Source: Gammaproteobacteria bacterium (GTDB taxonomy: Bacteria; Gemmatimonadota; Gemmatimonadetes; Longimicrobiales; Gaopeijiaceae). Taken from it: a DNA stretch of 64,000 bases. Each line of letters starts with the position of its first letter. The stretch's first letter is position 1. Shown in pieces: positions 37,426 to 46,485 of the stretch. The translations under genes and the position numbers were made by a program. Location: NCBI GenBank assembly GCA_028819075.1, contig JAPPMM010000038.1:81133-145132 (forward strand), written 5' to 3'. The notes below the pieces were generated by a model that saw nothing but the letters and a program-made list of their open reading frames with translations, searched no databases and was not told the DNA's origin.

Positions 37426-38897
37426 CGCGTGATCACCACGCGCTTGTCGGTGAAGAACTCGACGGAGTCGCGGCCCTGGGCCTTGAGGTCGCCGAAGAAG
37501 GAGCCGCGCGACCCGCCGAAGGGGAAGAAGGCCATCGGCGCCGCCACGCCGATGTTGACGCCGATCATGCTGATGCCGGCGTGGTAGCGGAACTCGCGCG
37601 CCGCGCGCCCGCTCGTCGTGAAGATCGAGGTGGCGTTGCCGTACTCGCTCCGGTGCATGAGCTCGATGGCGTCCTCCACGGAATCGGCCTTGGACATCCC
37701 CATCACCGGCCCGAATATCTCGTCCTTGCCGATGGCCATGTCGGGATGCACGTCCTCGAAGATGGTCGGGCCGACCCAGTTGCCGTCGGGGTAACCGGGC
37801 ACCCGCGCGCCGCGCCCGTCCATCACCAGCGAGGCGCCGTCCTTCACGCCGCTGTCGATGTAGCCCATCACCCGGTCGCGGTGGCGGGCGGAGATCACCG
37901 GCCCCATGTCCACCCCGTCCTCGAGCCCGTTGCCCACGCGCAGCGACGCCGAGCGGTCGAGAATCCGCTCGCGGATGTTCGCGTAGGCGTCGGCCACCCC
38001 CACCACGACGCTGCCCGCCAGGCAGCGCTGCCCCGCCGAGCCGAAGATCGACGACACCACCGCGTCCGCCACCAGGTCGTAGTCCGCGTCCGGGAGCACG
38101 ATCATGTGGTTCTTGGCCCCGCCGAGCGCCTGCACGCGCTTGCCGGCCGCGCCGGCCTTCCGGTACAGGATGCGCGCCACCTCGCTCGATCCCACGAAGG
38201 AGACCCCGGCGATGCCGGGATGCTCGAGCAGGGCGGTCACGGCCTCACGGTCCCCGTGCACGACGTTGAGGACGCCGGGGGGCAGCCCGGCCTGCTCGGC
38301 CAGGTCGACCACCCGCTGGTGTGTGATCGGATCCTGCTCGCTGGGCTTGAGCACCACCGTGTTGCCCGCGGCCACGGCGTACGGCCAGAACCAGAGCGGG
38401 ATCATCACGGGGAAGTTGTACGGGGAGACCACGGCGAAGACGCCCAGCGGCTGCCGGATGGCCTCGCAGTCGATGCCCGGGGCCACGTCCTCGAGCACGT
38501 CGCCCATCATCAGCGTGGGGATGCCGCAGGCGTGTTCGACGTTCTCGATGCCCCGCTGCAGCTCGCCCCTGCACTCGTCCAGGTTCTTCCCGTGTTCGAT
38601 GACCAGGGAGCGGGCCAGCGACTCCTTGTGCTCTTCGAGGAGATGCTTCAGGCGGAAGAACACTCGCGCCCGCTCGACCGGAGGGGTGCGGCGCCATGCC
38701 GGGAACGCAGCCGTGGCCGCGGCCACGGCGGTGTCCACGTCCGCTCCCGTGGAAAGCGGCACCCGTCCCAGCGGCTCACCGGTGGTGGGATTGGTTACCG
38801 GCAGCGACCCGGTGCCCGACGGTGCCGTCCACCGGCCCGCGACATAGTTGGAGATGGGCCGGGGGGAGGCGTCGATGGAGGCGGTATCGGCGGACAT
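37419..38897 (-). CDS. mmsA: CoA-acylating methylmalonate-semialdehyde dehydrogenase
   Basis: 492-residue aldehyde dehydrogenase of the CoA-acylating MmsA branch. It converts methylmalonate or malonate semialdehyde to propionyl- or acetyl-CoA with NAD. The N-terminus NYVAGRWTAPSGTGSLPVTNP is followed by VVSPYNFPVMIPLWFWPYA and VLKPSEQDP. The catalytic Cys292 lies in FGSAGQRCLAGS and the C-terminus is FFGDLKAQGRDSVEFFTDKR, all typical of MmsA. The ATG at 38897 is preferred to a 15-residue upstream extension. It is first of a two-gene operon with the class III aminotransferase and is divergent from an S9 peptidase across 212 bp. Confidence 0.93.
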   Translation of the reverse strand: MSADTASIDASPRPISNYVAGRWTAPSGTGSLPVTNPTTGEPLGRVPLSTGADVDTAVAAATAAFPAWRRTPPVERARVFFRLKHLLEEHKESLARSLVIEHGKNLDECRGELQRGIENVEHACGIPTLMMGDVLEDVAPGIDCEAIRQPLGVFAVVSPYNFPVMIPLWFWPYAVAAGNTVVLKPSEQDPITHQRVVDLAEQAGLPPGVLNVVHGDREAVTALLEHPGIAGVSFVGSSEVARILYRKAGAAGKRVQALGGAKNHMIVLPDADYDLVADAVVSSIFGSAGQRCLAGSVVVGVADAYANIRERILDRSASLRVGNGLEDGVDMGPVISARHRDRVMGYIDSGVKDGASLVMDGRGARVPGYPDGNWVGPTIFEDVHPDMAIGKDEIFGPVMGMSKADSVEDAIELMHRSEYGNATSIFTTSGRAAREFRYHAGISMIGVNIGVAAPMAFFPFGGSRGSFFGDLKAQGRDSVEFFTDKRVVITRW

Positions 38898-39109
38898 GGC
38901 GTCAACTCCCGCAGATGGCGGCAGGGAGGGGCAGGGCGGCAACCTCAGGCCGAAGAATCGCTCTCAACCCAAGGTCGAAGGATGGCTCTGAAGTGTCCCA
39001 TCAGCGCCCTTCCGGGTCAAGGGATCCGGGACCGCAAAGTCGTTGCCCGGCGGGACGCCGTCGGGCCATCTTCCTCAAGCAAACCATTTCCCCGCATCGG
39101 AGGAAGGCC

Positions 39110-41539
39110 ATGCGGCCGCCAAGAGTGCATCCGACACAACTCGGGATGTCGAGTCTGTTCCTGATTCTGGCTCCTTTCCTTCTTGCTCTGGCTCCGATCT
39201 CCGGTATTGCGCAGGAGGCGCCGCGCGCGCTGACGGCCGAGGACTATGCCCGGGCCGAGCGCCACCTCGGAGCGAACATGAACCCGCTGGTGTTCAACGG
39301 CGCGGTCGATCCCGAGTGGATGCCGGACGGACGCTTCTGGTACCGGAACCAGACCCCGCAGGGCAGCGAGTACGTGATGGTCGATCCCGGTGCGGGCACC
39401 CGCCAACCCGCTTTCGACCACGCGCGGATGGCGAACGCGCTCTCGGGAGTGGCGGGCGCGGGCGCGACGGCGGCGGGCCTGCCGGGTGGGCAGTTCATCC
39501 CCGGGGCGGCGGTGGTGCTCTTCGCGCCCGAAGGGGACGATTTCAGCGAGGAGGGGCGCGCCTTCCGCTGCAGCACGATCGGCTACCGCTGCGAGGAACT
39601 GGAGGGCTCTCCGGAACAGCGCCGGGCCAACTACATGGCGATCTCCATGGGCTTCGAGGCGGCCTTCCGCCGCTCCGCCGGCGTCGTCTCGCCCGATCAG
39701 GGGCGCGAGGCGTTCATCCGCGACCACAACCTGTGGGTGCGCGGGACCGACACCGGGGAGGAGACGCAGCTGACCTTCGACGGCGAAGAGGACTTCGGCT
39801 ACGCGACCAACAACGCGGGCTGGGTGCGGAGCCCCCGGCCGGTCCTGCGCTGGTCTCCCGACGGACGCAAGATCGCCACCTTCCAGCACGACGCGCGCGG
39901 CGTGGGCATGATGTACATGGTGAACACCCAAGTGGGCCATCCCGAGCTGGACGCCTGGCGCTATCCCCTGCCCGAGGACTCGGTCATCTTCCGCATCCAC
40001 CGGGTGGTGCTGGACCTGGACGCGCCCGCCGACTCACGCCTGGTGCGCTTCGACATGCCCCCGGACCAGCACCGCTCCACGGTGTGCGACCATGTCGCCT
40101 GTGGAGGCACCTTCGCGGACGTAGAATGGAGCGACGACGCCACCCAGGTCGCCTTCGTGTCGAGTTCCCGCGACCACAAGGTGGCCACGCTGCGCATCGC
40201 CGACGCCGGCACCGGCGAGGTTCGGGATGTCCTGGAGGAGCGGGTGGAGACCTTCTTCGAGTCCGGAGACGGGTCGCACAACTGGCGCGTCCTGGAGGAG
40301 AGCGGCGAGGTCATCTGGTTTTCCCGGCGCGACAACTGGAGCCATCTCTACCTGTACGACCTGGAATCGGGCGACGTGAAGCGGCAGATCACCTCCGGGG
40401 AGTGGAACGTCCTGGAAGTGCTTGAGATCGATACCGACGCGCGCACCGTGCTCTTTATCGGCAACGAGCGCGAGGACGGGGATCCCTATTTCCGCTACCT
40501 CTACCAGATCGGGCTGGACGGCGGCGACGTGCGGCTGCTCACCCCGGACAGCGCCGACCACACCATCTCGCGCTCCCCCGACGGCGAGTACTTCGTCGAC
40601 AGCTGGTCGACGCCCGTGACCCCGCCTGTGAGCGTCGTGCGCGACATGAGCGGGGAGGTCGTGGTGGAGCTCGAACGGGCCGACGTTTCCGCCCTGCAGG
40701 CAGCCGGCTGGCAGCCCCCCATCCCCTTCGAAGTGAAGGCGCGCGACGGCGTCACCGATCTCTACGGGCTCATGTTCCGCCCCTCCAACTTCGATCCTTC
40801 GATGGAATACCCGATCGTCAACTACCTCTACCCCGGGCCGCAGAGCGGCAGCGTCGGGAGCCGCAGTTTCCGCGCCGCGCACCGGGATCTGCAGGCGATC
40901 GCGGAGCTGGGATTCGTGGTGGTGGAGCTCGACGCCATGGGCACGCCCATGCGCTCTCGGAGTTTCCACGAGGCGTACTACGGCAACATGGGCGACAACG
41001 GCCTCCCCGATCAGATCACCGGAATCCAGCAGCTCGCCGAGCGGCACGAGTGGATGGACATCGACCGGGTCGGAATCTTCGGGCACTCCGGGGGCGGCTT
41101 CGCGTCCACGGCCGGCATCCTGCGCTATCCGGAGTTCTACAAGGTGGCGGTGTCACAGGCCGGAAACCACGACAACCGCAACTACGAGGACGACTGGGGC
41201 GAGAAGTGGCAGGGGCTGCTCGAGGAATACGACGACGGCACCACCAACTACGACAACCAGGCGAACCAGTTGGTGGCGGGGAATCTGCAAGGCAAGCTGC
41301 TCATCGCCCACGGCACGATGGACACCAACGTGCCGCACTCGAACACCATGCTTGTGGTGGATGCGCTCATCGCCGCGAACAAGGACTTCGACCTGGTGCT
41401 GTTCCCGAACCGGGGTCACGGATTCGGCAACGAGCCCTACATGATGCGCAAGCGCTGGGACTACTTCGTGCGCCATCTCATGGGAGCGGAGCCGCCCGCG
41501 AACTACGAGTTCGGGCAGCTGCGGCGTCCGTTGGGGTGA
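39110..41539 (+). CDS. Exported dipeptidyl-peptidase IV-like S9 peptidase
   Basis: 809-residue exported serine peptidase. A signal peptide (SSLFLILAPFLLALAP) is followed by a DPP-IV-type propeller (WMPDGRFWYRNQ near the start; LRWSPDGRKIATFQHDARG in the middle) and an alpha/beta-hydrolase domain. The triad is Ser660 in FGHSGGGFAS, Asp in GTMDTNVPHS and His in NRGHGFGN. GGAGGA (39099-39104) five bases before the ATG fixes the start; the frame stays open far upstream but is antisense to mmsA. It should release dipeptides from proline-containing peptides outside the cytoplasm. It ends 3 bp before the stop of the convergent thioredoxin gene. Confidence 0.9.
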   Translation: MRPPRVHPTQLGMSSLFLILAPFLLALAPISGIAQEAPRALTAEDYARAERHLGANMNPLVFNGAVDPEWMPDGRFWYRNQTPQGSEYVMVDPGAGTRQPAFDHARMANALSGVAGAGATAAGLPGGQFIPGAAVVLFAPEGDDFSEEGRAFRCSTIGYRCEELEGSPEQRRANYMAISMGFEAAFRRSAGVVSPDQGREAFIRDHNLWVRGTDTGEETQLTFDGEEDFGYATNNAGWVRSPRPVLRWSPDGRKIATFQHDARGVGMMYMVNTQVGHPELDAWRYPLPEDSVIFRIHRVVLDLDAPADSRLVRFDMPPDQHRSTVCDHVACGGTFADVEWSDDATQVAFVSSSRDHKVATLRIADAGTGEVRDVLEERVETFFESGDGSHNWRVLEESGEVIWFSRRDNWSHLYLYDLESGDVKRQITSGEWNVLEVLEIDTDARTVLFIGNEREDGDPYFRYLYQIGLDGGDVRLLTPDSADHTISRSPDGEYFVDSWSTPVTPPVSVVRDMSGEVVVELERADVSALQAAGWQPPIPFEVKARDGVTDLYGLMFRPSNFDPSMEYPIVNYLYPGPQSGSVGSRSFRAAHRDLQAIAELGFVVVELDAMGTPMRSRSFHEAYYGNMGDNGLPDQITGIQQLAERHEWMDIDRVGIFGHSGGGFASTAGILRYPEFYKVAVSQAGNHDNRNYEDDWGEKWQGLLEEYDDGTTNYDNQANQLVAGNLQGKLLIAHGTMDTNVPHSNTMLVVDALIAANKDFDLVLFPNRGHGFGNEPYMMRKRWDYFVRHLMGAEPPANYEFGQLRRPLG

Positions 41540-41542
41540 AGC

Positions 41543-42085
41543 CTACCTGCCGGTCGATGCCTCCGCCGCCAGCACGTCGCCCACGGCCTGGACGATGTCC
41601 TGCTGAGGGCCGATGCCGGTGTAGGCGACCGTGCCCTCCGCGTCCAGGATGACCACGTAGGCGGTCGCCGGCGCCAGGAAGGCGCGCGTGGCGTTGCCGC
41701 GGGTGTCCCACAGCATCGGGAAGCGGATGGCGTGCCGCTCGAGGTGCCGGCGCACCGCCCGCTGGGTCTGGGCCACGGCCACCGCGACAGCGAGGAACCC
41801 GACCTCGTCGCCGTAGCGTTCGAAGGCGGCGTCCATGCTGGGCTGCAGCGCCTCGCACTGCTCGCACCAACTGGCCCAGAACTCGAGCAGGAGGGGCCGC
41901 TCGCCAACGTAGTCCGCGAGGTTGACGGGTTCCCCGTCGAGGTTCTCGATGGTGGGGGTCGCCGGCGTCTCGCCCACGGCGATGCCGATCTCGCCCCGTT
42001 CCTGCGCGCCCGCGGCGCTGAAGAGCATCACGACGGCGCCGAGCGCCGTCACCGCCGCCAGAAGATTCCGTCTCACCGTATTCAC
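41543..42085 (-). CDS. TlpA/ResA-like exported thioredoxin
   Basis: 180-residue thioredoxin-fold protein with an N-terminal signal anchor (NLLAAVTALGAVVMLF). The redox motif is WASWCEQC (Cys74, Cys77), in a segment like that of TlpA/ResA. The start is a GTG at 42085 overlapping the TGA of ccdA as GTGA; automatic calling may miss it because the frame is open into ccdA. It is last in the glcD-glcE-ccdA-tlpA series and probably receives electrons through CcdA to reduce periplasmic disulfides or help cytochrome c maturation. Confidence 0.83.
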   Translation of the reverse strand: MNTVRRNLLAAVTALGAVVMLFSAAGAQERGEIGIAVGETPATPTIENLDGEPVNLADYVGERPLLLEFWASWCEQCEALQPSMDAAFERYGDEVGFLAVAVAVAQTQRAVRRHLERHAIRFPMLWDTRGNATRAFLAPATAYVVILDAEGTVAYTGIGPQQDIVQAVGDVLAAEASTGR

Positions 42086-42810
42086 ATCACCAGTCCCGTT
42101 TGAATCAGGTAGTACTCCGCCACACCCAGCATAATGATACCCGCCGCCTTCTTGATCCATACCATCCATGCTCCGGACTTGGGCAGCCAGGCAGCGGTGC
42201 CCGAGAAGAGCCCGACTGCAACCAGCAGCGAGGTCATCCCCAGCGAGAACACGAAGAGGTAGACGAACCCCATGGCGCCGGCCTGGGTCGCCGCCACCCA
42301 GGTGAGAACCACGGCGAAGGCGGGGGCGCCGCAGGGTGCGGCCACGATGCCGGAGGTGGCGCCGAGCAGGAAGACCGCCGGGTAGGACCCGCCGCCCAGC
42401 CCTCCCGCCCACTGCAGCAAGCGCTTGGGCGCGCTCACCGGGATCACGTCCAGCATGGCCAGCGCGAAGATGATGAGCAGGTTGGCGGTGGCGAAGCGCA
42501 CCCAGGGGTTCGCGCTCACCGTGCCGAAGAGGGTACCGCTCAGCCCTGCCACCAGACCGAGCAGGGCGTAGAACATCGCGAGCCCCGTCACATAGGTGAG
42601 GGTCAGCCCCACGATGCGCGCCCGCGGCGCCTTGTCCCTGGAAGCCCCGGCGATGACCGACGCGGTGATGGGGATCATCGGGTAGACGCACGGCGTGAGG
42701 CTGGTGAGGACGCCGGCCCAGAAGAGCAGCCCCATGGCCAGCAGGGGGCTCGCGCTCAGGCTCTCGGAAATGCCTCCGATCTGTGCGGCGGCGGTCCAGA
42801 TGGCTGACAT
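42082..42810 (-). CDS. ccdA: CcdA/DsbD-type membrane electron carrier
   Basis: 242-residue membrane protein with six predicted helices, of the CcdA/DsbD-beta family. It passes reducing power from cytoplasmic thioredoxin to periplasmic thiol proteins. The two functional cysteines are in LTPCVYPMIPITASV and AAPCGAPAFAVVLT. GGGAG eight bases before the ATG supports the start. It overlaps the exported thioredoxin by 4 bp and follows glcE by 24 bp. Confidence 0.87.
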   Translation of the reverse strand: MSAIWTAAAQIGGISESLSASPLLAMGLLFWAGVLTSLTPCVYPMIPITASVIAGASRDKAPRARIVGLTLTYVTGLAMFYALLGLVAGLSGTLFGTVSANPWVRFATANLLIIFALAMLDVIPVSAPKRLLQWAGGLGGGSYPAVFLLGATSGIVAAPCGAPAFAVVLTWVAATQAGAMGFVYLFVFSLGMTSLLVAVGLFSGTAAWLPKSGAWMVWIKKAAGIIMLGVAEYYLIQTGLVM

Positions 42811-42834
42811 GGCCGGACTCCCGGGTGCCGCGGG

Positions 42835-44124
42835 CTACGAGGCCGGCCGGGACAGCACCCCGGCGGGATCGAAGCTGTCCACGATGCCGCGCGTGACCGC
42901 GAGGACGCCCGGAGCGGTGGCGGGTTCGGGGGCGGGCCACCGGGGGATGTTCGCGCGCGAGACCCGGAAGGTCGCGCCGGCCTCCGCGACGCCGTCACGC
43001 AGGCGGTTGAGTGCGTCGAAGGCGGCCGCCGCGGAGGCGCCGGGCCCGCCCACCGTCACCCGCAGCACCCCCAGCGACACGTGCGCGGCCACCGTGCCGC
43101 ACTCCACGGCCGGCTCCACCAGGTCGCCCAGGCGCGAGGGCAGGTGGCTGACGCGCGCCACGGCGGCCGCGTCGTCCTCGAAGCGCTCCAGCGCCGCGAA
43201 CCACCGAGCCGATGCCTCGCCCTCCAGGCGCCCGCTGGCGTTCCGTCCCACGCGGGCGTTGAGGATGCGCTCCGATTCCGCGACCGCCTCGGGCGAGCCG
43301 AGCAGGCGCACGGCGACGGTCGGCTCCTCGCCGTGGCCGGCCAGCAGCTCCAGCGCCGGGATGCGCACCGGGGCGGTGGCGAGCGAGCGGGCCAGCACCA
43401 CGGTCAGCGCGAGGCGGGGGGTCTGATAGAGGAGGGTCACATCCCGGACCGGCAACGGGTGCAGGCGCACGGTCGCGGAGGTAACGATCCCGAGCCGCCC
43501 GCCGCTCCCCACCGCGAGCTTCACCAGGTCGTAGCCGGCGACGTTCTTGACCACCCGCCCGCCCAGCTCGAGCACGCGCCCGTCGCCGGTCACCAGCGTC
43601 AGGCCGAGGACGTGGTCGCGGGGGGTGCCGAACTTGCCCTGCAGCGGCCCGTAAGCCCCGCTCGCCAGCACGCCTCCAAGGCTCCGCCGGGCCCGCGCGG
43701 GCGGGTCGAGGGGGAGCCACTGGCCCTGGTCGCCGGTCAGCCGTTCCAGTTGGCCGAGGGAGACCCCGGCGTCCGCAGTGAGGGTCAGGTCGGCGGGGTC
43801 GTAGGCGTGGACCGTGTCCAGCGCGCGCGTGCTTACCACCAGGTCCACCGGTCCGTCCAGGTAACCGGGGCGGAGGGAGGTGGCATTGCCGATGAAGCGC
43901 ACCTGCCGTCCGTCGCGGGACGCGCGCGCCATCAGGTTGCTCAGTTCTCGGACCGTCTGCGGCGCCACCACGGGAGCGCCGCCAGCCTCCGTCGCCCGGC
44001 CGACCGGCGCAGCTCCGCCGTTCATTGCGCGCGCATCGCCGCGGTTGGCCTCGCCGTCCTCGGGCTCCTTCCCGCCCTCGTCATCGCGCACCGCGGACGC
44101 GTCTTCCAGCGCTTCCACGCTCAT
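42835..44124 (-). CDS. glcE: Glycolate oxidase subunit GlcE-like FAD protein
   Basis: 429-residue FAD-binding (PCMH-type) protein similar to the GlcE subunit of glycolate dehydrogenase. The FAD region contains DPADLTLTADAGVSLGQLE, the GlcE-type LDPPARARRSLGGVLASG and GRVVKNVAGYDLVKL. The first ~45 residues are low-complexity and acidic. The ATG at 44124 overlaps the glcD stop as ATGA, but ATG at codon 34 could also serve. GlcE works with GlcD and the iron-sulfur subunit GlcF; no glcF is next to it here. Confidence 0.85.
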   Translation of the reverse strand: MSVEALEDASAVRDDEGGKEPEDGEANRGDARAMNGGAAPVGRATEAGGAPVVAPQTVRELSNLMARASRDGRQVRFIGNATSLRPGYLDGPVDLVVSTRALDTVHAYDPADLTLTADAGVSLGQLERLTGDQGQWLPLDPPARARRSLGGVLASGAYGPLQGKFGTPRDHVLGLTLVTGDGRVLELGGRVVKNVAGYDLVKLAVGSGGRLGIVTSATVRLHPLPVRDVTLLYQTPRLALTVVLARSLATAPVRIPALELLAGHGEEPTVAVRLLGSPEAVAESERILNARVGRNASGRLEGEASARWFAALERFEDDAAAVARVSHLPSRLGDLVEPAVECGTVAAHVSLGVLRVTVGGPGASAAAAFDALNRLRDGVAEAGATFRVSRANIPRWPAPEPATAPGVLAVTRGIVDSFDPAGVLSRPAS

Positions 44125-45605
44125 GCCGTCGCACCCGCGGGCACGGTCGCCCGCGCGCCCTCAGCCTCGCCCGCGCCCGCGCCCGTCGGGTCCACGGCCC
44201 GGATCCGGTCCGGAAGCACCTTGCCCGGGTTGCACAGCCCCGCGGGATCGAAGACGCGGCGCACCGACTCCATCGCCCGCAGCGTGTCGTCGGAGTGGAT
44301 CAGCGACATGTAGTCGCGCTTGTCGAGCCCCACGCCGTGTTCACCGGTGATCGTGCCCCCGGCGTCGACACAGATGCGCATGATCTCCTTGGAGGCCAGC
44401 TCCACCCGCTCCATCTCGGCGGCGTCGCGCCGGTCGAAGAGGATGTTGGGGTGCAGGTTGCCGTCTCCGGCGTGGAAGACGTTGGCCACCTTGAGGTCGT
44501 AACGCACGCCGATCTGCGCGATCTCGGCCAGGACATCGGGAAGCCGCGTGCGCGGGACGGTTGCGTCCTGCACCAGCAGGTCGGGGGCGATCCTCCCCAT
44601 GGCGCCGAAGGCCTTCTTCCTTCCCTTCCAGAGCGCCGCGCGCGCATCCGCGGACGTGGCCCTGCGCACCTCGCGCGCCCCGCACTCCAAGCACGCCGCC
44701 TCCGCCCGCGCGGCCTCGGCCTCGAGCCCCGCCTCGATGCCGTCGAACTCGACCACCAGCGCCGCAGCCGCGTCGGTCGGGTAGCCGGCGGCGAAGATGC
44801 TCTCCTCCACGGCCCGGATGGTGGCCTGGTCGATGATCTCGAGCGCCGCCGGGAGCAGGCCGTCGGCGATGATGGCGGTCACCGCCCGCCCCGCGTCCTC
44901 CAGCCGCTCGAAGATGCCGAGCAGCGTGTGCGTCGCCTGCGGCAGCGGCAGCAGCTCGACATCGATCTCCACCGCGATGCCGAAGCAGCCCTCCGATCCC
45001 ACGAACAGCCCCGCGAGGTCCAGCTCCCCGGTGTCCAGCCCGCGGTCTCCCAGGTACACGCGGCTGCCGTCCGGCAGCACCACGTCCAGCCCTCGGATGT
45101 AGCGGGAGGTGACCCCGTACTTGAGGCAGTGGGGCCCGCCCGAGTTCTCGGCGACGTTGCCGCCTACCGAGCAGGCGCTCTGTGATGAGGGATCCGGGGC
45201 GTAGTAGAGCCCGTGCGGCTGAGTCGCCGCCGTCAGGTGGGCGTTCACCACGCCGGGCTGGATGCGCGCCCGCCGGTTGTGCAGGTCGAGCTCCAGGATC
45301 CGGTTCATGCGCGCCGTGCACACCACCACCGCCCCGTCGACCGCGAGCGCGCCCCCGGAGAGGCCCGTCCCCGATCCGCGCGCCACGAAGGGCACGCGCT
45401 CGGCCGTGATCGCCCGCACCACCCGGGCCGTTTCGTCTCCGTCCTCGGGAAGCACGACCGCCCGCGGCGGATAGCGGTAGGCGGTGAGCCCGTCGGACTC
45501 GTACACCATCAGCCGGGCGGGATCGGTGATGACCGCGTCGTCGCCCAAGATGCGGACGAGTTCCTCGGCCAGCCCGGTCGACAGGCGCGGTGCTTTGGCG
45601 ATCAC
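44121..45605 (-). CDS. glcD: Glycolate oxidase subunit GlcD (FAD-linked oxidase)
   Basis: 494-residue FAD-linked oxidase of the GlcD family. It shows the PCMH FAD motifs PFVARGSGTGLSGGA and AGDGNLHPNILFDRRDA, NSGGPHCLKYG, and the C-terminal signature GGTITGEHGVGLDKR. It oxidises glycolate or another 2-hydroxy acid and sends electrons to the membrane. The start is a GTG. It is first of a coupled group with glcE (ATGA overlap), ccdA and tlpA. GlcD-like proteins also include D-lactate and D-2-hydroxyglutarate dehydrogenases; the adjacent GlcE favours the glycolate type. Confidence 0.9.
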   Translation of the reverse strand: MIAKAPRLSTGLAEELVRILGDDAVITDPARLMVYESDGLTAYRYPPRAVVLPEDGDETARVVRAITAERVPFVARGSGTGLSGGALAVDGAVVVCTARMNRILELDLHNRRARIQPGVVNAHLTAATQPHGLYYAPDPSSQSACSVGGNVAENSGGPHCLKYGVTSRYIRGLDVVLPDGSRVYLGDRGLDTGELDLAGLFVGSEGCFGIAVEIDVELLPLPQATHTLLGIFERLEDAGRAVTAIIADGLLPAALEIIDQATIRAVEESIFAAGYPTDAAAALVVEFDGIEAGLEAEAARAEAACLECGAREVRRATSADARAALWKGRKKAFGAMGRIAPDLLVQDATVPRTRLPDVLAEIAQIGVRYDLKVANVFHAGDGNLHPNILFDRRDAAEMERVELASKEIMRICVDAGGTITGEHGVGLDKRDYMSLIHSDDTLRAMESVRRVFDPAGLCNPGKVLPDRIRAVDPTGAGAGEAEGARATVPAGATA

Positions 45606-45686
45606 GGCACGGCTCCCGGTGAAGGAGAAGCGCGCGTCCGGCAGGAACAGGCCGCCGCCGGTAACGCGCGCCGCGTCAGGGAAATA

Positions 45687-46424
45687 CTACCCCCCGCCGG
45701 CCAGATAGTCGAGCATGGCCGCGATGCTCGCCTCGGCGGCGTCGCGCAACCGCGGCGGCAGGTCGTCTCCGTAGATTGTGGTCACCAGTTGCGCCGGCGT
45801 CGCGGCGGGGTGATCGCGCTGCGCCTGCCCCGCCTGTTCGATGCGGGCAAGGCGATGCTCGCGGTAGGCCGCGAGCGCCCCCGGCACATTCTCGATCGGA
45901 GGCCCGTGCGCCGAGTAGATCACCCTGGGCGCCAGAGCCTCGATCCGCTCCAGCGACCGCAGGTAGTCGCGCACGCACCCCGGATACTCCCCCACCCAGG
46001 TTGTGCTGCCCTCGCCGAGCATCAGGTCGCCCGCGAACAGCGCCCGCGCGCGCGGCCAATGGAAACACAGGTGCTCGGCGCAGTGCCCCGGCGTGTCCAC
46101 GGCGAGCAACTCACCCTGGTCGGTCTCGACCGCGGCACCGTCGCCGAGCGGGCCATCCGCGCCCCGGCACGGCCCGAGCAATGGGGCTCCCAGCGCGTCC
46201 GCCAGGGCGCGGGCGCAGCCGGAGTGGTCGGCATGGTCGTGGGTTACCAGCACGGCGACTCGGCGCGCACCCGCCACGGCGGCCCGGAGCGCACGCAGGT
46301 GGCCGGGATCGTCAGGGCCGGGATCGATGACCGCCGCCTCTTCGCGCCCGACGATGTACGTCCGGGTCCCGTCGAGGGTGAACGGCCCCGGGTTGGCTGC
46401 CGTGAAGACGCGAGGGCGGGTCAT
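45687..46424 (-). CDS. MBL-fold metallo-hydrolase (LACTB2/glyoxalase II-like)
   Basis: 245-residue metallo-beta-lactamase-fold hydrolase. The metal motif is THDHADH (His62, His64, Asp66, His67), followed by His in VDTPGHCAEHLCF, Asp in ALFAGDLMLGEG and His in VIYSAHGPP. It resembles the LACTB2/glyoxalase-II-like group. The ATG at 46424 is chosen because the conserved fold starts right after it; a 35-residue upstream extension is unlikely. It lies 61 bp after the GAF-protein gene. Substrate could be a thioester or RNA; not decidable here. Confidence 0.85.
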   Translation of the reverse strand: MTRPRVFTAANPGPFTLDGTRTYIVGREEAAVIDPGPDDPGHLRALRAAVAGARRVAVLVTHDHADHSGCARALADALGAPLLGPCRGADGPLGDGAAVETDQGELLAVDTPGHCAEHLCFHWPRARALFAGDLMLGEGSTTWVGEYPGCVRDYLRSLERIEALAPRVIYSAHGPPIENVPGALAAYREHRLARIEQAGQAQRDHPAATPAQLVTTIYGDDLPPRLRDAAEASIAAMLDYLAGGG

Positions 46425-46485
46425 GGCGCGCGCGGATCGGTCCCGCCCACGGTCATGCCCGGGACAGCTCGATGGTCGCTGTCCG

